From NCBI GenBank assembly GCA_013298625.1, contig JAAFIF010000027.1, positions 1 to 64,000 of the forward strand: a stretch of 64,000 bases of DNA, read 5' to 3'. This stretch comes from Myxococcales bacterium. GTDB lineage: Bacteria > Myxococcota_A > Polyangia > Polyangiales > Ga0077539. The notes below the pieces were generated by a model. It saw nothing but the letters and a program-made list of their open reading frames with translations, ran no database searches and was not told the DNA's origin. Shown one piece after another: positions 1 to 9,468 of the stretch. The translations under genes were made by a program, and so were the position numbers. Within the stretch, counting starts at the first letter, position 1. Every line of letters begins with the position of its first letter.

Positions 1-815
1 CGCTCTGCGCCAACGGAGCGCACCTCGCGCTCTTGCAGCACGCGCAGCAGCTTCGCTTGCAGCGAGAGGGGCAGGTCGCCGATCTCGTCGAGAAAGAGCG
101 TTCCGCCTTGCGCCTGACGAAAGAGGCCGGGGCGGTCCGTGGTCGCCCCAGTGAACGAGCCCTTCTTGTGCCCGAACAGCTCGCTCTCGAGCAGCGCCTC
201 GGGGATGGCCGCGCAGTTGATGGCGACGAAGGGACGGGCGCGCCGACGAGAGTGCTGGTGAACGCCGCGGGCCAGCACCTCTTTGCCCGCGCCCGATGGG
301 CCGGTAATCAAGATGGTGCTCGGGCTGTCCGCCACGCGCTCGGCGATCGAGAGCACCTCGCGCATCGCCGCGCTCTTCGCCACGATCGACGCGAACCCGA
401 AGCGCCCCTGCATCTCCGTTCGCAGCGCGGTCAGCTCGGCGCGCAGCGTGTGCTCGCGCAGCGCCTTCGACACCGCCAGCAGCAGCACGTCCGGCTCGAA
501 CGGCTTCGGAATGTAGTCCGCCGCGCCCAGCCTCACCGCCTGCACCGCCGTCTCGATCGAGCCGTACGCGGTGATCGCCAGCACCGCGATGCGCGGGTCG
601 TAGCCCTTCGCCCAGCGAATCAAGTCCAGCCCTGACTCTCCCGGCATCCGCAGGTCCGTGATCACCACGTCCCAGTCGCCGCCCTCGATCGCGAGCTTCG
701 CGCTCGCCACGCTCGGCACCGTCGAGAGCGCGTAGCCCTGGTCCGTTAGAATCTCCGCGACGAAGCGCGCGAGCGCGTGATCGTCGTCCACGACCAGGAT
801 GCGTGCTGTGCTCAT
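1..815 (-). CDS. Sigma-54-dependent response regulator, NtrC family (3' end outside window)
   Basis: The visible 271 residues hold a receiver domain (acidic pocket D10-D12, phosphoacceptor D54 in ITDLRMP) followed by an AAA+ sigma-54 activator domain. The latter shows Walker A GPSGAGKE, the sigma-54 contact loop as GSFTGA (the family norm is GAFTGA) and Walker [12 protein letters not shown]. The C-terminal helix-turn-helix lies beyond the window. The ATG overlaps the TGA of the upstream histidine kinase by 4 bp (ATGA), so the two are probably translationally coupled and form a cognate pair that activates sigma-54 promoters. The signal is unknown; lying downstream of a metal-efflux operon suggests envelope or metal stress, which is inference. 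Confidence 0.95.
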   Translation of the reverse strand, partial: MSTARILVVDDDHALARFVAEILTDQGYALSTVPSVASAKLAIEGGDWDVVITDLRMPGESGLDLIRWAKGYDPRIAVLAITAYGSIETAVQAVRLGAADYIPKPFEPDVLLLAVSKALREHTLRAELTALRTEMQGRFGFASIVAKSAAMREVLSIAERVADSPSTILITGPSGAGKEVLARGVHQHSRRRARPFVAINCAAIPEALLESELFGHKKGSFTGATTDRPGLFRQAQGGTLFLDEIGDLPLSLQAKLLRVLQEREVRSVGAE

Positions 816-2302
816 GATGGCTCCTCTGCGTTGTTCGTTGTTCGCGCGGCCACGCGCACGGTGAAGCACGCGCCCCCGATGCTCGCGTCGCCCACGGTGA
901 TCGTCCCGCCCAGCCGCTGCGTGATCTCTTCGCAGATCGCCAGGCCGAGCCCCGTCCCTTCGGTGCCTTCTTTTGTCGTGTAAAACGCCTCGAACACGCG
1001 AAGTCGATCGTCGACCGCCACCCCAGGACCGGCGTCCTCGACGGTCAGCTCGACCATCGATGGAGCGCCCGCGACCCGCACCGTGCGCACCCGCACGCGA
1101 CCGCCGTTCCGCTGCGCTTGCAGCGCGTTCATCACCAGGTTGATGCACACCTGCTCGACCTCTTCGCGGCTCGCCGTAATCCACGCGGGCTCGTCGCAAT
1201 CGACCTCGATTTGCACGGCGCGCGCCTGCGCCTCGACCTCGACGAAGCGCGCCACGCTCGTCGCCACCTCGCTCACGTCCACCGCGCCGAGCTGACCGCG
1301 CCCCTTGCGCGCGTGCGAGAGCAGCTGCTCGATCACGGCCGAGATGTTCTCAGCGCCCGCGACGATCTCTTGCAGATGGCGCTTGTCCCGCTCGCTCTGC
1401 CCCCCTTGCTGCAGCGCGTACCGCGCGCGCCCGAGGATCACGTTGAGCGGCGAGCCCACCTTGTGCGCGAGGTTCGCCGCGAGCTGGCCGACCAACGCCA
1501 GCCGCTGCGCGTGGTGCAGCCGGCGCTCGAGCGAGACCATCGCCTCCGTGCGCTCTTCGAGCGACGCGCGCGCGCTGCGCAGCGAGTCGAGCAGCTCGTT
1601 GAACCGCCCCGCGAGCAGCCCGATCTCGTCCTCGCGCACCACAGGCGCTCGCGTGAGCGCGGGGTCGTGCTTCGCCTCCTGCACGCTCTGCAGCAGCAGC
1701 GAGATCGGGTGAAGCACCGACGAGCGCAGCCCCAGCCACGCCGCGATGATCAGCGAGAGCGCTGTGATCACGCCGACGAGCGCCACCCGCTCCTCTGCGC
1801 TGCGGATGTTCTGCTCGATGTACGTGAGGTCTCGAAGCAAGAGCGCCGAGCCGCTCGGCCTGTCCCCGTCCCGCGCGCGCAGCGCGAAGCCATAGACGAG
1901 CACAGGACGTCCGTTGCCCGCGCGCGTCGCCGAGACGCGGCTCGTCTCGGTGCGCGCCGCGTGTCCGAGCGGCAGCAGCCTCGCGACGTCCGACTGAAGC
2001 GCGCGCGAGGCGCGGATGAGCCGATCGTCCTCGTCGAAGATCACCACGCCGAGGACGCGATCGGCGCGGCTCAGGTCGTCGGCGAGCTCGGCGATGTCCT
2101 CGATCTGACGGTCGCGCATCGCCGCGCCCATCGCGACCGACAGCGACGTCGCGTGGTCGCGAAGCTCGCGGCGCGCGTCGTCGAGCATCTCTGCGCGCAG
2201 GAGCTTGACGTTGAGCACGCCAAACGTCCCGAGGCACACGAGCACGGGGACGAGCAAGCTGAGCACGATGCGTGAGGCGAGGTTCAACGTAACAAGCTCC
2301 AT
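812..2302 (-). CDS. Membrane sensor histidine kinase (HAMP, HisKA, HATPase)
   Basis: 496 residues. TM1 is about 10-32, an extracytoplasmic sensor region runs to about 170, TM2 is about 173-193, then a HAMP linker, a HisKA dimerisation helix with H280, and a HATPase domain (N box [10 protein letters not shown]1 DAGPGVA, G2 GTGLGLAI). The H-box reads AHKVGSPLN, so Lys replaces the Glu that usually follows the phosphoacceptor His. The ATG chosen gives a short N-tail before TM1; the longer upstream reading frame is the shadow of the stress-protein gene, whose 3' end this gene overlaps by 19 bp. It is followed with a 4-bp overlap by the NtrC-type regulator, its likely partner. Confidence 0.93.
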   Translation of the reverse strand: MELVTLNLASRIVLSLLVPVLVCLGTFGVLNVKLLRAEMLDDARRELRDHATSLSVAMGAAMRDRQIEDIAELADDLSRADRVLGVVIFDEDDRLIRASRALQSDVARLLPLGHAARTETSRVSATRAGNGRPVLVYGFALRARDGDRPSGSALLLRDLTYIEQNIRSAEERVALVGVITALSLIIAAWLGLRSSVLHPISLLLQSVQEAKHDPALTRAPVVREDEIGLLAGRFNELLDSLRSARASLEERTEAMVSLERRLHHAQRLALVGQLAANLAHKVGSPLNVILGRARYALQQGGQSERDKRHLQEIVAGAENISAVIEQLLSHARKGRGQLGAVDVSEVATSVARFVEVEAQARAVQIEVDCDEPAWITASREEVEQVCINLVMNALQAQRNGGRVRVRTVRVAGAPSMVELTVEDAGPGVAVDDRLRVFEAFYTTKEGTEGTGLGLAICEEITQRLGGTITVGDASIGGACFTVRVAARTTNNAEEPS

Positions 2303-2976
2303 CGGCACGCGACGCTCGAGCGCCTCGCGACCGCCAGCGTGGCGTGGACGGGATGAGCCGCGAGGTTGCGTGCGATCGTCGCGCGCGTCGAGCCCTTGCC
2401 CACGACCACGAGCTGCGCTCCGATCCGAAGCGCCACGCGTCGAATCGACGCTTCGGTGTCCCGCGAAATCTCCACGGACACGTCTTCGATCCGCGTGCGC
2501 GCCGCGCCCAGCGCCGCGACCCGCGCGTTGGCCGCCACCGCCGCGCCCGGCACCACCGCTTCGTCCGCGTCTCGCACGCAGTGCACGCCGAAGAGCTTCG
2601 CCCCGATGCGCGCGGCGAGCCACGACGCGAGCTGCAGCGTGTGCGACCGGTGGTCTGGTCGACTGATCGCCACCAGGATCGTGTCCGGCAGCGTCGGCGA
2701 CGGATGCGCCAGCATCGAGCACTCGAGGCGCCGCCCAGCGACGAGCTCGACGATCGGCGCGGACACGATGACGAGCGTGGACGGGGCGATCCTCGCGACG
2801 CTCGCGACGCGCGCGCGAAGCTGCGCTGCCGTCAGCGTGGGATCGACGCTCACCGACGTCGCGCCCGGCGCGGCGAACGCCTCCGCCCAAACGCGCGACG
2901 CGCCGCTGTCGACGCTCGAGTCGTCGACGATCGAGACGCAGCTGTGAAACGGTCCATCGACGTCGTGCTCGATCAC
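2284..2976 (-). CDS. Universal stress protein (UspA) family protein
   Basis: About 230 residues from the GTG at 2976. The C-terminal half is a UspA fold ending in VVVGKGSTRATIARNL, which matches the G-2X-G-9X-G(S/T) ATP-binding signature of ATP-binding Usp proteins; the N-terminal half looks like a degenerate second Usp copy. An upstream TTG at 3051 would add 25 residues, but the GTG is preferred because a perfect 19-bp palindrome (3008-3026) lies just upstream and looks like a control site rather than coding sequence. The 3' end overlaps the histidine kinase start by 19 bp, so the stress protein, kinase and regulator probably form one transcript. Confidence 0.8.
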   Translation of the reverse strand: MIEHDVDGPFHSCVSIVDDSSVDSGASRVWAEAFAAPGATSVSVDPTLTAAQLRARVASVARIAPSTLVIVSAPIVELVAGRRLECSMLAHPSPTLPDTILVAISRPDHRSHTLQLASWLAARIGAKLFGVHCVRDADEAVVPGAAVAANARVAALGAARTRIEDVSVEISRDTEASIRRVALRIGAQLVVVGKGSTRATIARNLAAHPVHATLAVARRSSVACRWSLLR

Positions 2977-3007
2977 CGCAGCGGCCCACAGCAAGCGCCG
3001 CTCCAAC

Positions 3008-3026
3008 GAGAATCTCTGAGATTCTC
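3008..3026. promoter_or_regulatory. Perfect 9-1-9 palindrome, candidate operator of the stress-protein/two-component operon
   Basis: GAGAATCTCTGAGATTCTC is a perfect 9-bp inverted repeat around one central base. It ends 32 bp upstream of the GTG at 2976 and lies in an AT-richer patch. Its position fits a repressor or activator dimer site in the promoter region. It would fall inside the coding region if the TTG at 3051 were the true start. Confidence 0.5.
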
Positions 3027-3191
3027 GGGAGTCCCAGCGGCTGGTGTACAAAATTGCCGCACCCAGCGCGGTCGTGGTCTACGCCGCGCGCGACGAGCGT
3101 CGAAGACGCGCGGAGCAGAACTGCGCGGTTTCAATCAAGTCAAACCACTGCCGCGCACTCGCAAGACGACGAACCCCGTCGCGGTCGTCGT

Positions 3192-6100
3192 TTAGCGCGC
3201 CGTGAGCGCGAGCAGCGTCGCCTCGGCGTGACGCGCGTCCGTCGCGAGCTCGACCCGGCGAAGCTGCGACGAGACGAACCGCAGATACGCGTCGAGCAGG
3301 TCGAACGCCGTTGTGCGTCCGCTCGAGTACGAAGCGTCGGACGCGCGCAGAACGCTCTCGTCCACCCGCGAAACGGCCTCGATGTACGCGTCGAACGCCG
3401 CCCGACGCGCGAGGACGTCCGCGTACGCCGCAGCCGCACGAAGGCTTCGCTCTCGCTCGATCGCCGTCACCCTCATCCGTGCTGCGTCCGCGCGAAGCTC
3501 ACTCGCGCTGATCGCTCCCTGTCCACGGTCGAGCACCGGCAGCGGAACGGTCACGCCCAGCACCACGTCGAGCTGCCTCTGCCTGCCGACGTCGTCGTAC
3601 CCCTGACCAAACATCACGCCCGCTTGCACGCCGATGCCGCCGAAGACCGATCGGCGCGCCACGTCGACCTGCGCCGCCTCCGCCGCGGCTCGCGCGCGCG
3701 CCACGCCCGTATCCGGCGCTTGCTGCGCCGCTGCGATCGCGTCGGTTCGAGTCGGGATCGCCCACGGCGCTTCGATCGCGCCCTCTGCTTCGCCCTCGAG
3801 AGAGCGATCGTCGCCCGCGATGATCGCCGCGATCAGGGACCGAGCGCGCGCGCGATCCGCCTGCGCTTGCGCGAGCTGCGAGCGAACATCGGCGATCACC
3901 AATCGCATGCGGTCGGCGTCGTACGGGGGCGATGCGCCGATGTCGACCCGCGCTTGAACCAGCGTCTGCACGCGACGCATCAGCGCGTCCGCCGAGAGCA
4001 GCGTCGCCGTTCTTCGCTGCGAAGACAGCAGGTCGACGAACGCATGTCGAAGCGCCGCCGTCAGCTCGAGCTCGAGCGCCCTGCGCTCTGCCTCCGCCGC
4101 GCGCACGAGCGCGTCGGCCACCCTCGCGCGCGCCGCGGGCACCCCGGCGGTCTCGATCCATTGCGAGATTTGCACGGAGCCCGCGCCCAGCGTCGGGTCG
4201 TACGACGTCCAGCCGACCGAGCGAAGGTACTGCGCCGAGAGCTGCGGGTTGCTCCATCGCGCCGCGGCCGTCACGTCTTCGCGCGCGGCAGCCACGCCCG
4301 TCGACGCCGCGCGCAAGCTCTGGTGCTGCGCGCGCATGGTCGCCGCCGCTTGCTCGAAGGTGAACCCGCGCGCGTCGGATCCCGCGGCGAGCAGCGCGAG
4401 CAGCAGCGCAAACGCTGGCGGATACGCGCTCGAGTCTCCGCGTGACGCCCGCCGCGCAGCGCGCTCCGAGAGCGCGTAGAGCGCGGGGATCACCGCGAGG
4501 ACCACGGGGGTTCCCAGCAGGACGCCGCCGACGACCACGAGCGCGAAGGGGCGCTGAGTCTCGCTGCCGATCGCGTGCGAGAGCGCCGCAGGCAGCAGGC
4601 CGAGCGAGGCGAGCAGCGCCGTCACGAGCACCGCGCGCAGCCGCCGAGAGACGCCGTTGATGATCGCATCCGTCAGCGAAAGCGCAGGGTCTTCTCTGCG
4701 TAGCTCGTCGATCGACGAGACCATGACGAGGCCCGCGAGCACCGTCTGACCGAGCAGCGCGATGAAGCCCACAGCGGCGCTGACCGAGAGGTTGACCTTC
4801 GCGAGCGCGAGCGCGAGCAGCGCCCCTGGCAGCGAAGCTGGCAGCGTCGCGAGCACGAGCATCGCCCCCCTCGCGCGCCCGAGCGCCCAGAAGAGCAGCG
4901 CGCCGATCGAGCAGAGGGCGATCGGGACGATCACCGCCAGGCGTCGCATCGCGCGCTGCTGGTTCTCGAACTCGCCGCCCCACGTCGCCGTCACCGTGGC
5001 CGGAAGCCGCACCGCGCTCTGCACGCGGGCGCGCGCCTCTTCGACCACCGAGCCGAGGTCCCTGCCCTCGACGTTGAACTTCAACGCCACGAACCTGCGC
5101 CCCTGCGAGCGCTGGATCGCCGCGCGTCCCCAGCCCACTCGCACGTTCGCGATCGCGCCGAGCGTGACGGTCGAGCCCGACGCCGCGCGCACTGGAATCT
5201 CGCGGATGCGATCCACGGAGGAGCGCGAAGCTTCGGGCAGTCGCAAGACCACGTCGACCTTGCGCTCTCCCTCCCAGACGCTGGTCGCGGCGACGCCGCC
5301 GAGCGCTGAGCTGATCACGTCTTCGACGGCTTCGACGTCGAGGCCGTAGCGCGCGACGGCGTCGCGGTCGATCTCGAGCACGAGCTGCGGAACGGTGCCC
5401 GTCTGATACAGCCCCAGGTCGCGCACGCCCGCGATCGGCGCGATGGCGCGCTGCGCTTGCTGGGCGCTGCGCACGAGGGCGTCGAGGTCCTCGCCGAAGA
5501 GCTTGAGGACCACCTTTCCTTTGATGCCCGAGATCGACTCGAGCACGTTGTCGACGATCGGCTGAGAGAAGACGAACTCGACGCCCGGCACCGAAGAGAG
5601 CCTCGCGCGGATGGCGTCGATGAGCTGCTGGCGCGTGCGTCCCGTGCGCCACTGCTCTTCGGGGTGCAACGACACGAGGATCTGGGCGACGTTGACCGGG
5701 GCAGGGTCCGTTCCGTCCTCGGGGCGGCCGAGCTGAGACACGGCCTCGCGCACCTCGGGAAACTCTCGGATCATCGCGCGAATGCGCGGCACCATCCTCG
5801 CGCCCTCTTCGAGCGACTGTGACGCCGGAAAGATCGCCGTCACGAACATCCCTCCCTCGTTGAGCTCCGGCAAGAACTCGCTGCCCATGCGCCGCGCGCC
5901 CGCGATCGAACCGATCGTCAACAACGCCAACGCGACAGCCACCACGCGCGCTCGCTGCACGCACACGCGCGCGATCCGCTCGTACCCGCGCCGCAGCGCG
6001 GTGATGAACCGCGGCTCGTCGCCGTGCTTCCTCGGCGCGTCGCTCAAGCGCTGCGCAGGGCGCACCAGCAGCGCGGTGAGCGCAGGAACCGCGGTCAGCG

Positions 6101-7529
6101 TCCACAGCAGCGCCCCCACGATCGCAAACGCGTACGTCATGGCCATCGGCGCGAAGATCCGCCCTTCGACCCGCTGCATCGTGAAGACCGGCAGCAGCGC
6201 GGTCGCGATGATCGCCAGCGAAAACACGATCGGACGGACCACTTGCCGCGCGGACTCCTCTGCGATCGACGCGCCCGAGTACCCCGGCTTCTCCGCGCGC
6301 AAGTGGTACGCGGTCTCGACGAAGATCACCGCGCCGTCGACGAGGATCCCGAAGTCGATGGCCCCGAGCGAGATCAGGTTGGCCGGCATCGCGCGAAGTC
6401 GAAGCCCTGCGAACGCCGTCAACAGCGCCAGCGGGATGACCGCGGCGACGATCATCGGTCCCCGAAGATTCTGCAGAAAGATCGCCAGCACCACCACGAC
6501 CAGCAGCGCGCCCTCGAGCATGTTGTGCTTCACCGTGTGCAGCGCGCGGTCGATGAGCTCGGTGCGGTCGTAGTACGGGACGATCCTCGCGCCGCGCTGC
6601 GCGAGCTGCTCGTTGAGCGCGCCGACCTGCTCGTGCACCGCGTCGAGCACGCGGGCAGGATGCGCGCGACGACGAAGCAACACGATGCCCTGCGGGACTT
6701 CGTCTTGCGCTCCTCGCCCCACGATTCCCCGGCGCGCGACGCTGCCCGCGAGCACGTGTCCGACGTCGCGCACGTAGATGGGAACGCCGTCGCGCGCCGT
6801 GATTGCCGTAGCCGCGACGTCCCGCCCGTTGCGCAGATACCCCACGCCGCGCACGACGTACTCCTCTGCCCCGTGGCGAAGGTAGTGCCCACCCACAGCG
6901 CCGCTCGATCGCTGCAGCGCAGAGACCACGTCCGTCACCGAGAGGCCCCGCGCCAGCAGCCGCGTGGGCTCGACCTCGACCGAGATCTGCCGCTGAAATC
7001 CCCCCATGGACACGACGTCCGCGACGCCGTTGATCCGACGCAGCGCCGGGCCGACGACCCAGTCTTGCAGCCCGCGACGCTCGACCGCGTCGAGCCGCGC
7101 GCCCTCGATCGTGTAGCGATAGATCTCTCCGACCGGCGAGCTCTCGGGGCCGAGCCGCGCGATGAGCGAGTCGGGCAGCTCGACTTGTCGCAGTCGCTCG
7201 CCGACCCGCGCGCGCGCCGTGAACTCGTCGGCGCCGTCATCGAAGGTCAGGGTCACCATCGAGAGCCCGTACACGCTCACCGATCGCTGCTCGCTGCAGT
7301 CGGGCAGGCCCGACACCTCCCGCTCGATCGGGATCGTCACCTGCCGCTCGACCTCCTCTGCCGCTCGCCCAGGCGCGAGCGTGATGATCTGCACCTGCGC
7401 GTTGGTCACGTCTGGAAACGCCTCGATCGGCACCTCCATCACCTGCAGGCTCGCGAGCAGCGCGAACACCACCGCGATCGCGACCACGGCCCAAGGCCTC
7501 GCGATCGCCGCTCGAATCAATGTGAGCAC
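3192..7529 (-). CDS. CzcA-type RND metal-efflux pump fused to a CzcC/TolC-type outer-membrane channel
   Basis: 1445 residues from a GTG with GAGG seven bases upstream. Residues 1 to about 1020 are a heavy-metal-efflux RND protein: TM1 near the N-terminus, large periplasmic loops and the TM4 signature IDFGILVDGAV (D392, D398), which resembles the divalent-cation (Co/Zn/Cd/Ni) class rather than the Cu/Ag class. A hydrophobic Ala/Leu segment at about 1030-1055, ending LLAAGSDARG, looks like a retained signal peptide. Residues about 1056-1445 form a TolC-like channel with paired helical repeats. RND pumps are normally about 1030 residues with a separate channel gene. Similar pump-channel fusions are known, notably in Bacteroidetes. 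The membrane fusion gene lies 53 bp upstream, completing the export complex. Confidence 0.9.
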   Translation of the reverse strand: MLTLIRAAIARPWAVVAIAVVFALLASLQVMEVPIEAFPDVTNAQVQIITLAPGRAAEEVERQVTIPIEREVSGLPDCSEQRSVSVYGLSMVTLTFDDGADEFTARARVGERLRQVELPDSLIARLGPESSPVGEIYRYTIEGARLDAVERRGLQDWVVGPALRRINGVADVVSMGGFQRQISVEVEPTRLLARGLSVTDVVSALQRSSGAVGGHYLRHGAEEYVVRGVGYLRNGRDVAATAITARDGVPIYVRDVGHVLAGSVARRGIVGRGAQDEVPQGIVLLRRRAHPARVLDAVHEQVGALNEQLAQRGARIVPYYDRTELIDRALHTVKHNMLEGALLVVVVLAIFLQNLRGPMIVAAVIPLALLTAFAGLRLRAMPANLISLGAIDFGILVDGAVIFVETAYHLRAEKPGYSGASIAEESARQVVRPIVFSLAIIATALLPVFTMQRVEGRIFAPMAMTYAFAIVGALLWTLTAVPALTALLVRPAQRLSDAPRKHGDEPRFITALRRGYERIARVCVQRARVVAVALALLTIGSIAGARRMGSEFLPELNEGGMFVTAIFPASQSLEEGARMVPRIRAMIREFPEVREAVSQLGRPEDGTDPAPVNVAQILVSLHPEEQWRTGRTRQQLIDAIRARLSSVPGVEFVFSQPIVDNVLESISGIKGKVVLKLFGEDLDALVRSAQQAQRAIAPIAGVRDLGLYQTGTVPQLVLEIDRDAVARYGLDVEAVEDVISSALGGVAATSVWEGERKVDVVLRLPEASRSSVDRIREIPVRAASGSTVTLGAIANVRVGWGRAAIQRSQGRRFVALKFNVEGRDLGSVVEEARARVQSAVRLPATVTATWGGEFENQQRAMRRLAVIVPIALCSIGALLFWALGRARGAMLVLATLPASLPGALLALALAKVNLSVSAAVGFIALLGQTVLAGLVMVSSIDELRREDPALSLTDAIINGVSRRLRAVLVTALLASLGLLPAALSHAIGSETQRPFALVVVGGVLLGTPVVLAVIPALYALSERAARRASRGDSSAYPPAFALLLALLAAGSDARGFTFEQAAATMRAQHQSLRAASTGVAAAREDVTAAARWSNPQLSAQYLRSVGWTSYDPTLGAGSVQISQWIETAGVPAARARVADALVRAAEAERRALELELTAALRHAFVDLLSSQRRTATLLSADALMRRVQTLVQARVDIGASPPYDADRMRLVIADVRSQLAQAQADRARARSLIAAIIAGDDRSLEGEAEGAIEAPWAIPTRTDAIAAAQQAPDTGVARARAAAEAAQVDVARRSVFGGIGVQAGVMFGQGYDDVGRQRQLDVVLGVTVPLPVLDRGQGAISASELRADAARMRVTAIERERSLRAAAAYADVLARRAAFDAYIEAVSRVDESVLRASDASYSSGRTTAFDLLDAYLRFVSSQLRRVELATDARHAEATLLALTAR

Positions 7530-7582
7530 GGTAAAGCCTCGCCGTTGATTGCCGGGTCGAATGTCGTCGCTCGCGCCCTCGC

Positions 7583-8653
7583 TCAGAGCGCTTGCTGCGC
7601 GGACGGATCGATCAAGAGCGCGCCCTCGACCACGACGGTCTCGTTGGCACGCAGCCCGTCGAGCACTTGCGCTCGGTCGTCGAACTCTGCACCGATCGTC
7701 ACCGCGCGCCGATCGAAGCGGCCTGCGGCCTGACGGACGAACACCGCGTATCCTCCGTCCGATCGCGTCACCAGCGCGGTCGTCGGCAAGACCACCACCG
7801 GGCGCGGGTCCGTGAAGAGCACCACGCGCGCCGCCATCTCGGGCTTGAGCGCGCGCTGCGGATTGTCGAGCTCGATGCGCACCGAGACCGCGCGCGTCGC
7901 GGGGTCGATCGACGCTCCGACGAGGCTTACCACCCCAGCGAACCTCCGTCCGGGAAGCGCCGGGAGCTCGACCTCCGCGCGCTCGCCGCGCTGCACCGTG
8001 GCAGCCAGGCGCTCGGGCACCGACGCCACCGCCCACACCCGCGACAGGTCCGCCACCACGAAGCCAGGCTCGGCGTCGGGGCTCACCTCCGAGCCGACGC
8101 GGAGCGCGCGGCGAATCACTGTTCCTGCGATGGGAGAGCGAAGGGTGTACGTCGCGCCTCCGCCCGCGCTGCCGAAGGCGTTGAGCGCCGCTGCCGCCCG
8201 CTGCTCTTCAGCGCGCGCCGTCGCGAGCGCCGCGCGCCCCTCGACCACCTCGCGCTGCGACGCCGCGCCCTGCTCGTTGAGCGCGCTCGTGCGCGCGAGC
8301 GAGTCCTGCGCAGACTGCCTCGCGATGCGCGCTTGTGCGAGCGCTGCGTTGGCCCCCGCGACCTCGGCGCTCTGCACCAGCGCCAGCGTCGAGGCAGGGG
8401 ACACGTCGTCGCCGGTCATCGCGTGCACGCGGATCGCGCGGCCCCGCACCGCTGCGACCACGGCGGCCACCCGCGCTTCATCGGGGGCGATCACCGCTTG
8501 CGCGACGATCACCGAGCCGCGCGAGTCGATCTGCGCCTGCGCGACGCGCACGAATTGCTCTTGTGTGATGGGCGCCGCCGCGTTGAGCGTCGGCGTGCTC
8601 GCGCGGCACGCGATCGAAGCGAGCGAGGCGAGCACGAGGAGTGCGTTCTTCAT
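7583..8653 (-). CDS. CzcB/HlyD-type periplasmic membrane fusion lipoprotein
   Basis: 356 residues. The N-terminus MKNALLVLASLASIAC carries a lipobox (Cys16), so this is an inner-membrane-anchored periplasmic adaptor. It has an alpha-helical hairpin (about 85-150, Ala/Gln/Arg-rich), a lipoyl-like half motif (LRSPIAGTVIRR) and beta-barrel/membrane-proximal segments, the normal order for RND adaptors. The start was moved 11 codons in from the longest frame to give a proper signal peptide. It is the first gene of the efflux operon and would join the RND pump to the channel, which here is fused to the pump. The divergent neighbour starts 193 bp away, so the promoter lies in 8654-8846. Confidence 0.9.
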   Translation of the reverse strand: MKNALLVLASLASIACRASTPTLNAAAPITQEQFVRVAQAQIDSRGSVIVAQAVIAPDEARVAAVVAAVRGRAIRVHAMTGDDVSPASTLALVQSAEVAGANAALAQARIARQSAQDSLARTSALNEQGAASQREVVEGRAALATARAEEQRAAAALNAFGSAGGGATYTLRSPIAGTVIRRALRVGSEVSPDAEPGFVVADLSRVWAVASVPERLAATVQRGERAEVELPALPGRRFAGVVSLVGASIDPATRAVSVRIELDNPQRALKPEMAARVVLFTDPRPVVVLPTTALVTRSDGGYAVFVRQAAGRFDRRAVTIGAEFDDRAQVLDGLRANETVVVEGALLIDPSAQQAL

Positions 8654-8846
8654 CGGAGCAGACGCCGGATGCGCGCGTCGTGCCATCAGCGAATTGGCTA
8701 GCGATCATCGCGAGCGAGCGGCGCGCCAGGCCTTGGCCGAGGAATTCTTGCTCGACGGCCCTCGATCCGCTGCGGCACGATGCACCTTCGATGCGGCGCG
8801 ACAGCGCAGGGTGGTGCTGCGCTCGCATCTCTGGCAGGTCAGTGCA

Positions 8847-9458
8847 GTGAGCGACAACAAGAGCAACAACGGCCGCTGCCGCATCGTGCTGACCGGCGGC
8901 CCCGGCGGGGGAAAGACCACCGCGGCAGACCTCTTTCGACGCGAGATCGGCGACCGCGTGGTGGTGGTGCCCGAGGCGGCGACGCTGTTGTTTTCTGGGG
9001 GATTTCCCAGGACCAACGACGCGCTGGCGACGCGCGCCGCGCAGCGCGCCATCTACCATGTTCAGCGCAACCTCGAGGACGTCCAGAGCGCCCTCTTCCC
9101 CGAGCGCATCTTGCTCTGCGACCGCGGGACGCTCGACGGCGCCGCGTATTGGCCCGACGAAGAAGCAGCGTTCTACACGGACGTCGGCAGCTCGTACGAG
9201 CGCGAGCTCTCTCGCTACGACGCTGTGATCTTCTTCGAGTCCGCCGCGGTCGGCGGAAGCTCGATCGAAGGCAACAACCCCATTCGCATCGAGTCGCGGG
9301 ACGCGGCCATCGCCCTCGACTCGAGGCTGCGCGAAATCTGGGCAAAACACCCGCGGTTCTTCTTGGTCCCCCACAACTCGAGCTTCGTGAAGAAGATCAT
9401 GTTCGGCCTCGCCGTGCTCGAGAGCATCGTCGCGCAGCACGATCGCAAAGGCCGCTGA
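8847..9458 (+). CDS. AAA_28/NadR-like P-loop ATPase
   Basis: 203 residues from GTG. The protein opens with a strand and Walker A (VLTGGPGGGKTTAADLF), then VVPEAATLLF and CDRGTLDGAAYWP, a pattern seen in the P-loop NTPase family that includes NadR kinase-like and other AAA_28 proteins, where the Asp-Arg-Gly segment acts near the nucleotide. Length fits a stand-alone AAA_28 domain. The substrate is unknown. It is divergent from the efflux operon and convergent with the kinase gene ending 10 bp away. The much longer frame upstream of the GTG is antisense to the membrane fusion gene and is not coding. Confidence 0.75.
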   Translation: MSDNKSNNGRCRIVLTGGPGGGKTTAADLFRREIGDRVVVVPEAATLLFSGGFPRTNDALATRAAQRAIYHVQRNLEDVQSALFPERILLCDRGTLDGAAYWPDEEAAFYTDVGSSYERELSRYDAVIFFESAAVGGSSIEGNNPIRIESRDAAIALDSRLREIWAKHPRFFLVPHNSSFVKKIMFGLAVLESIVAQHDRKGR

Positions 9459-9468
9459 CCGAGGGCGC

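Noticed and set aside
7530..8036. The N-terminal extension of the efflux pump frame
   Set aside because: It overlaps the membrane fusion gene in another frame and lacks the RND start; the GTG at 7529 with a ribosome site fits the family.
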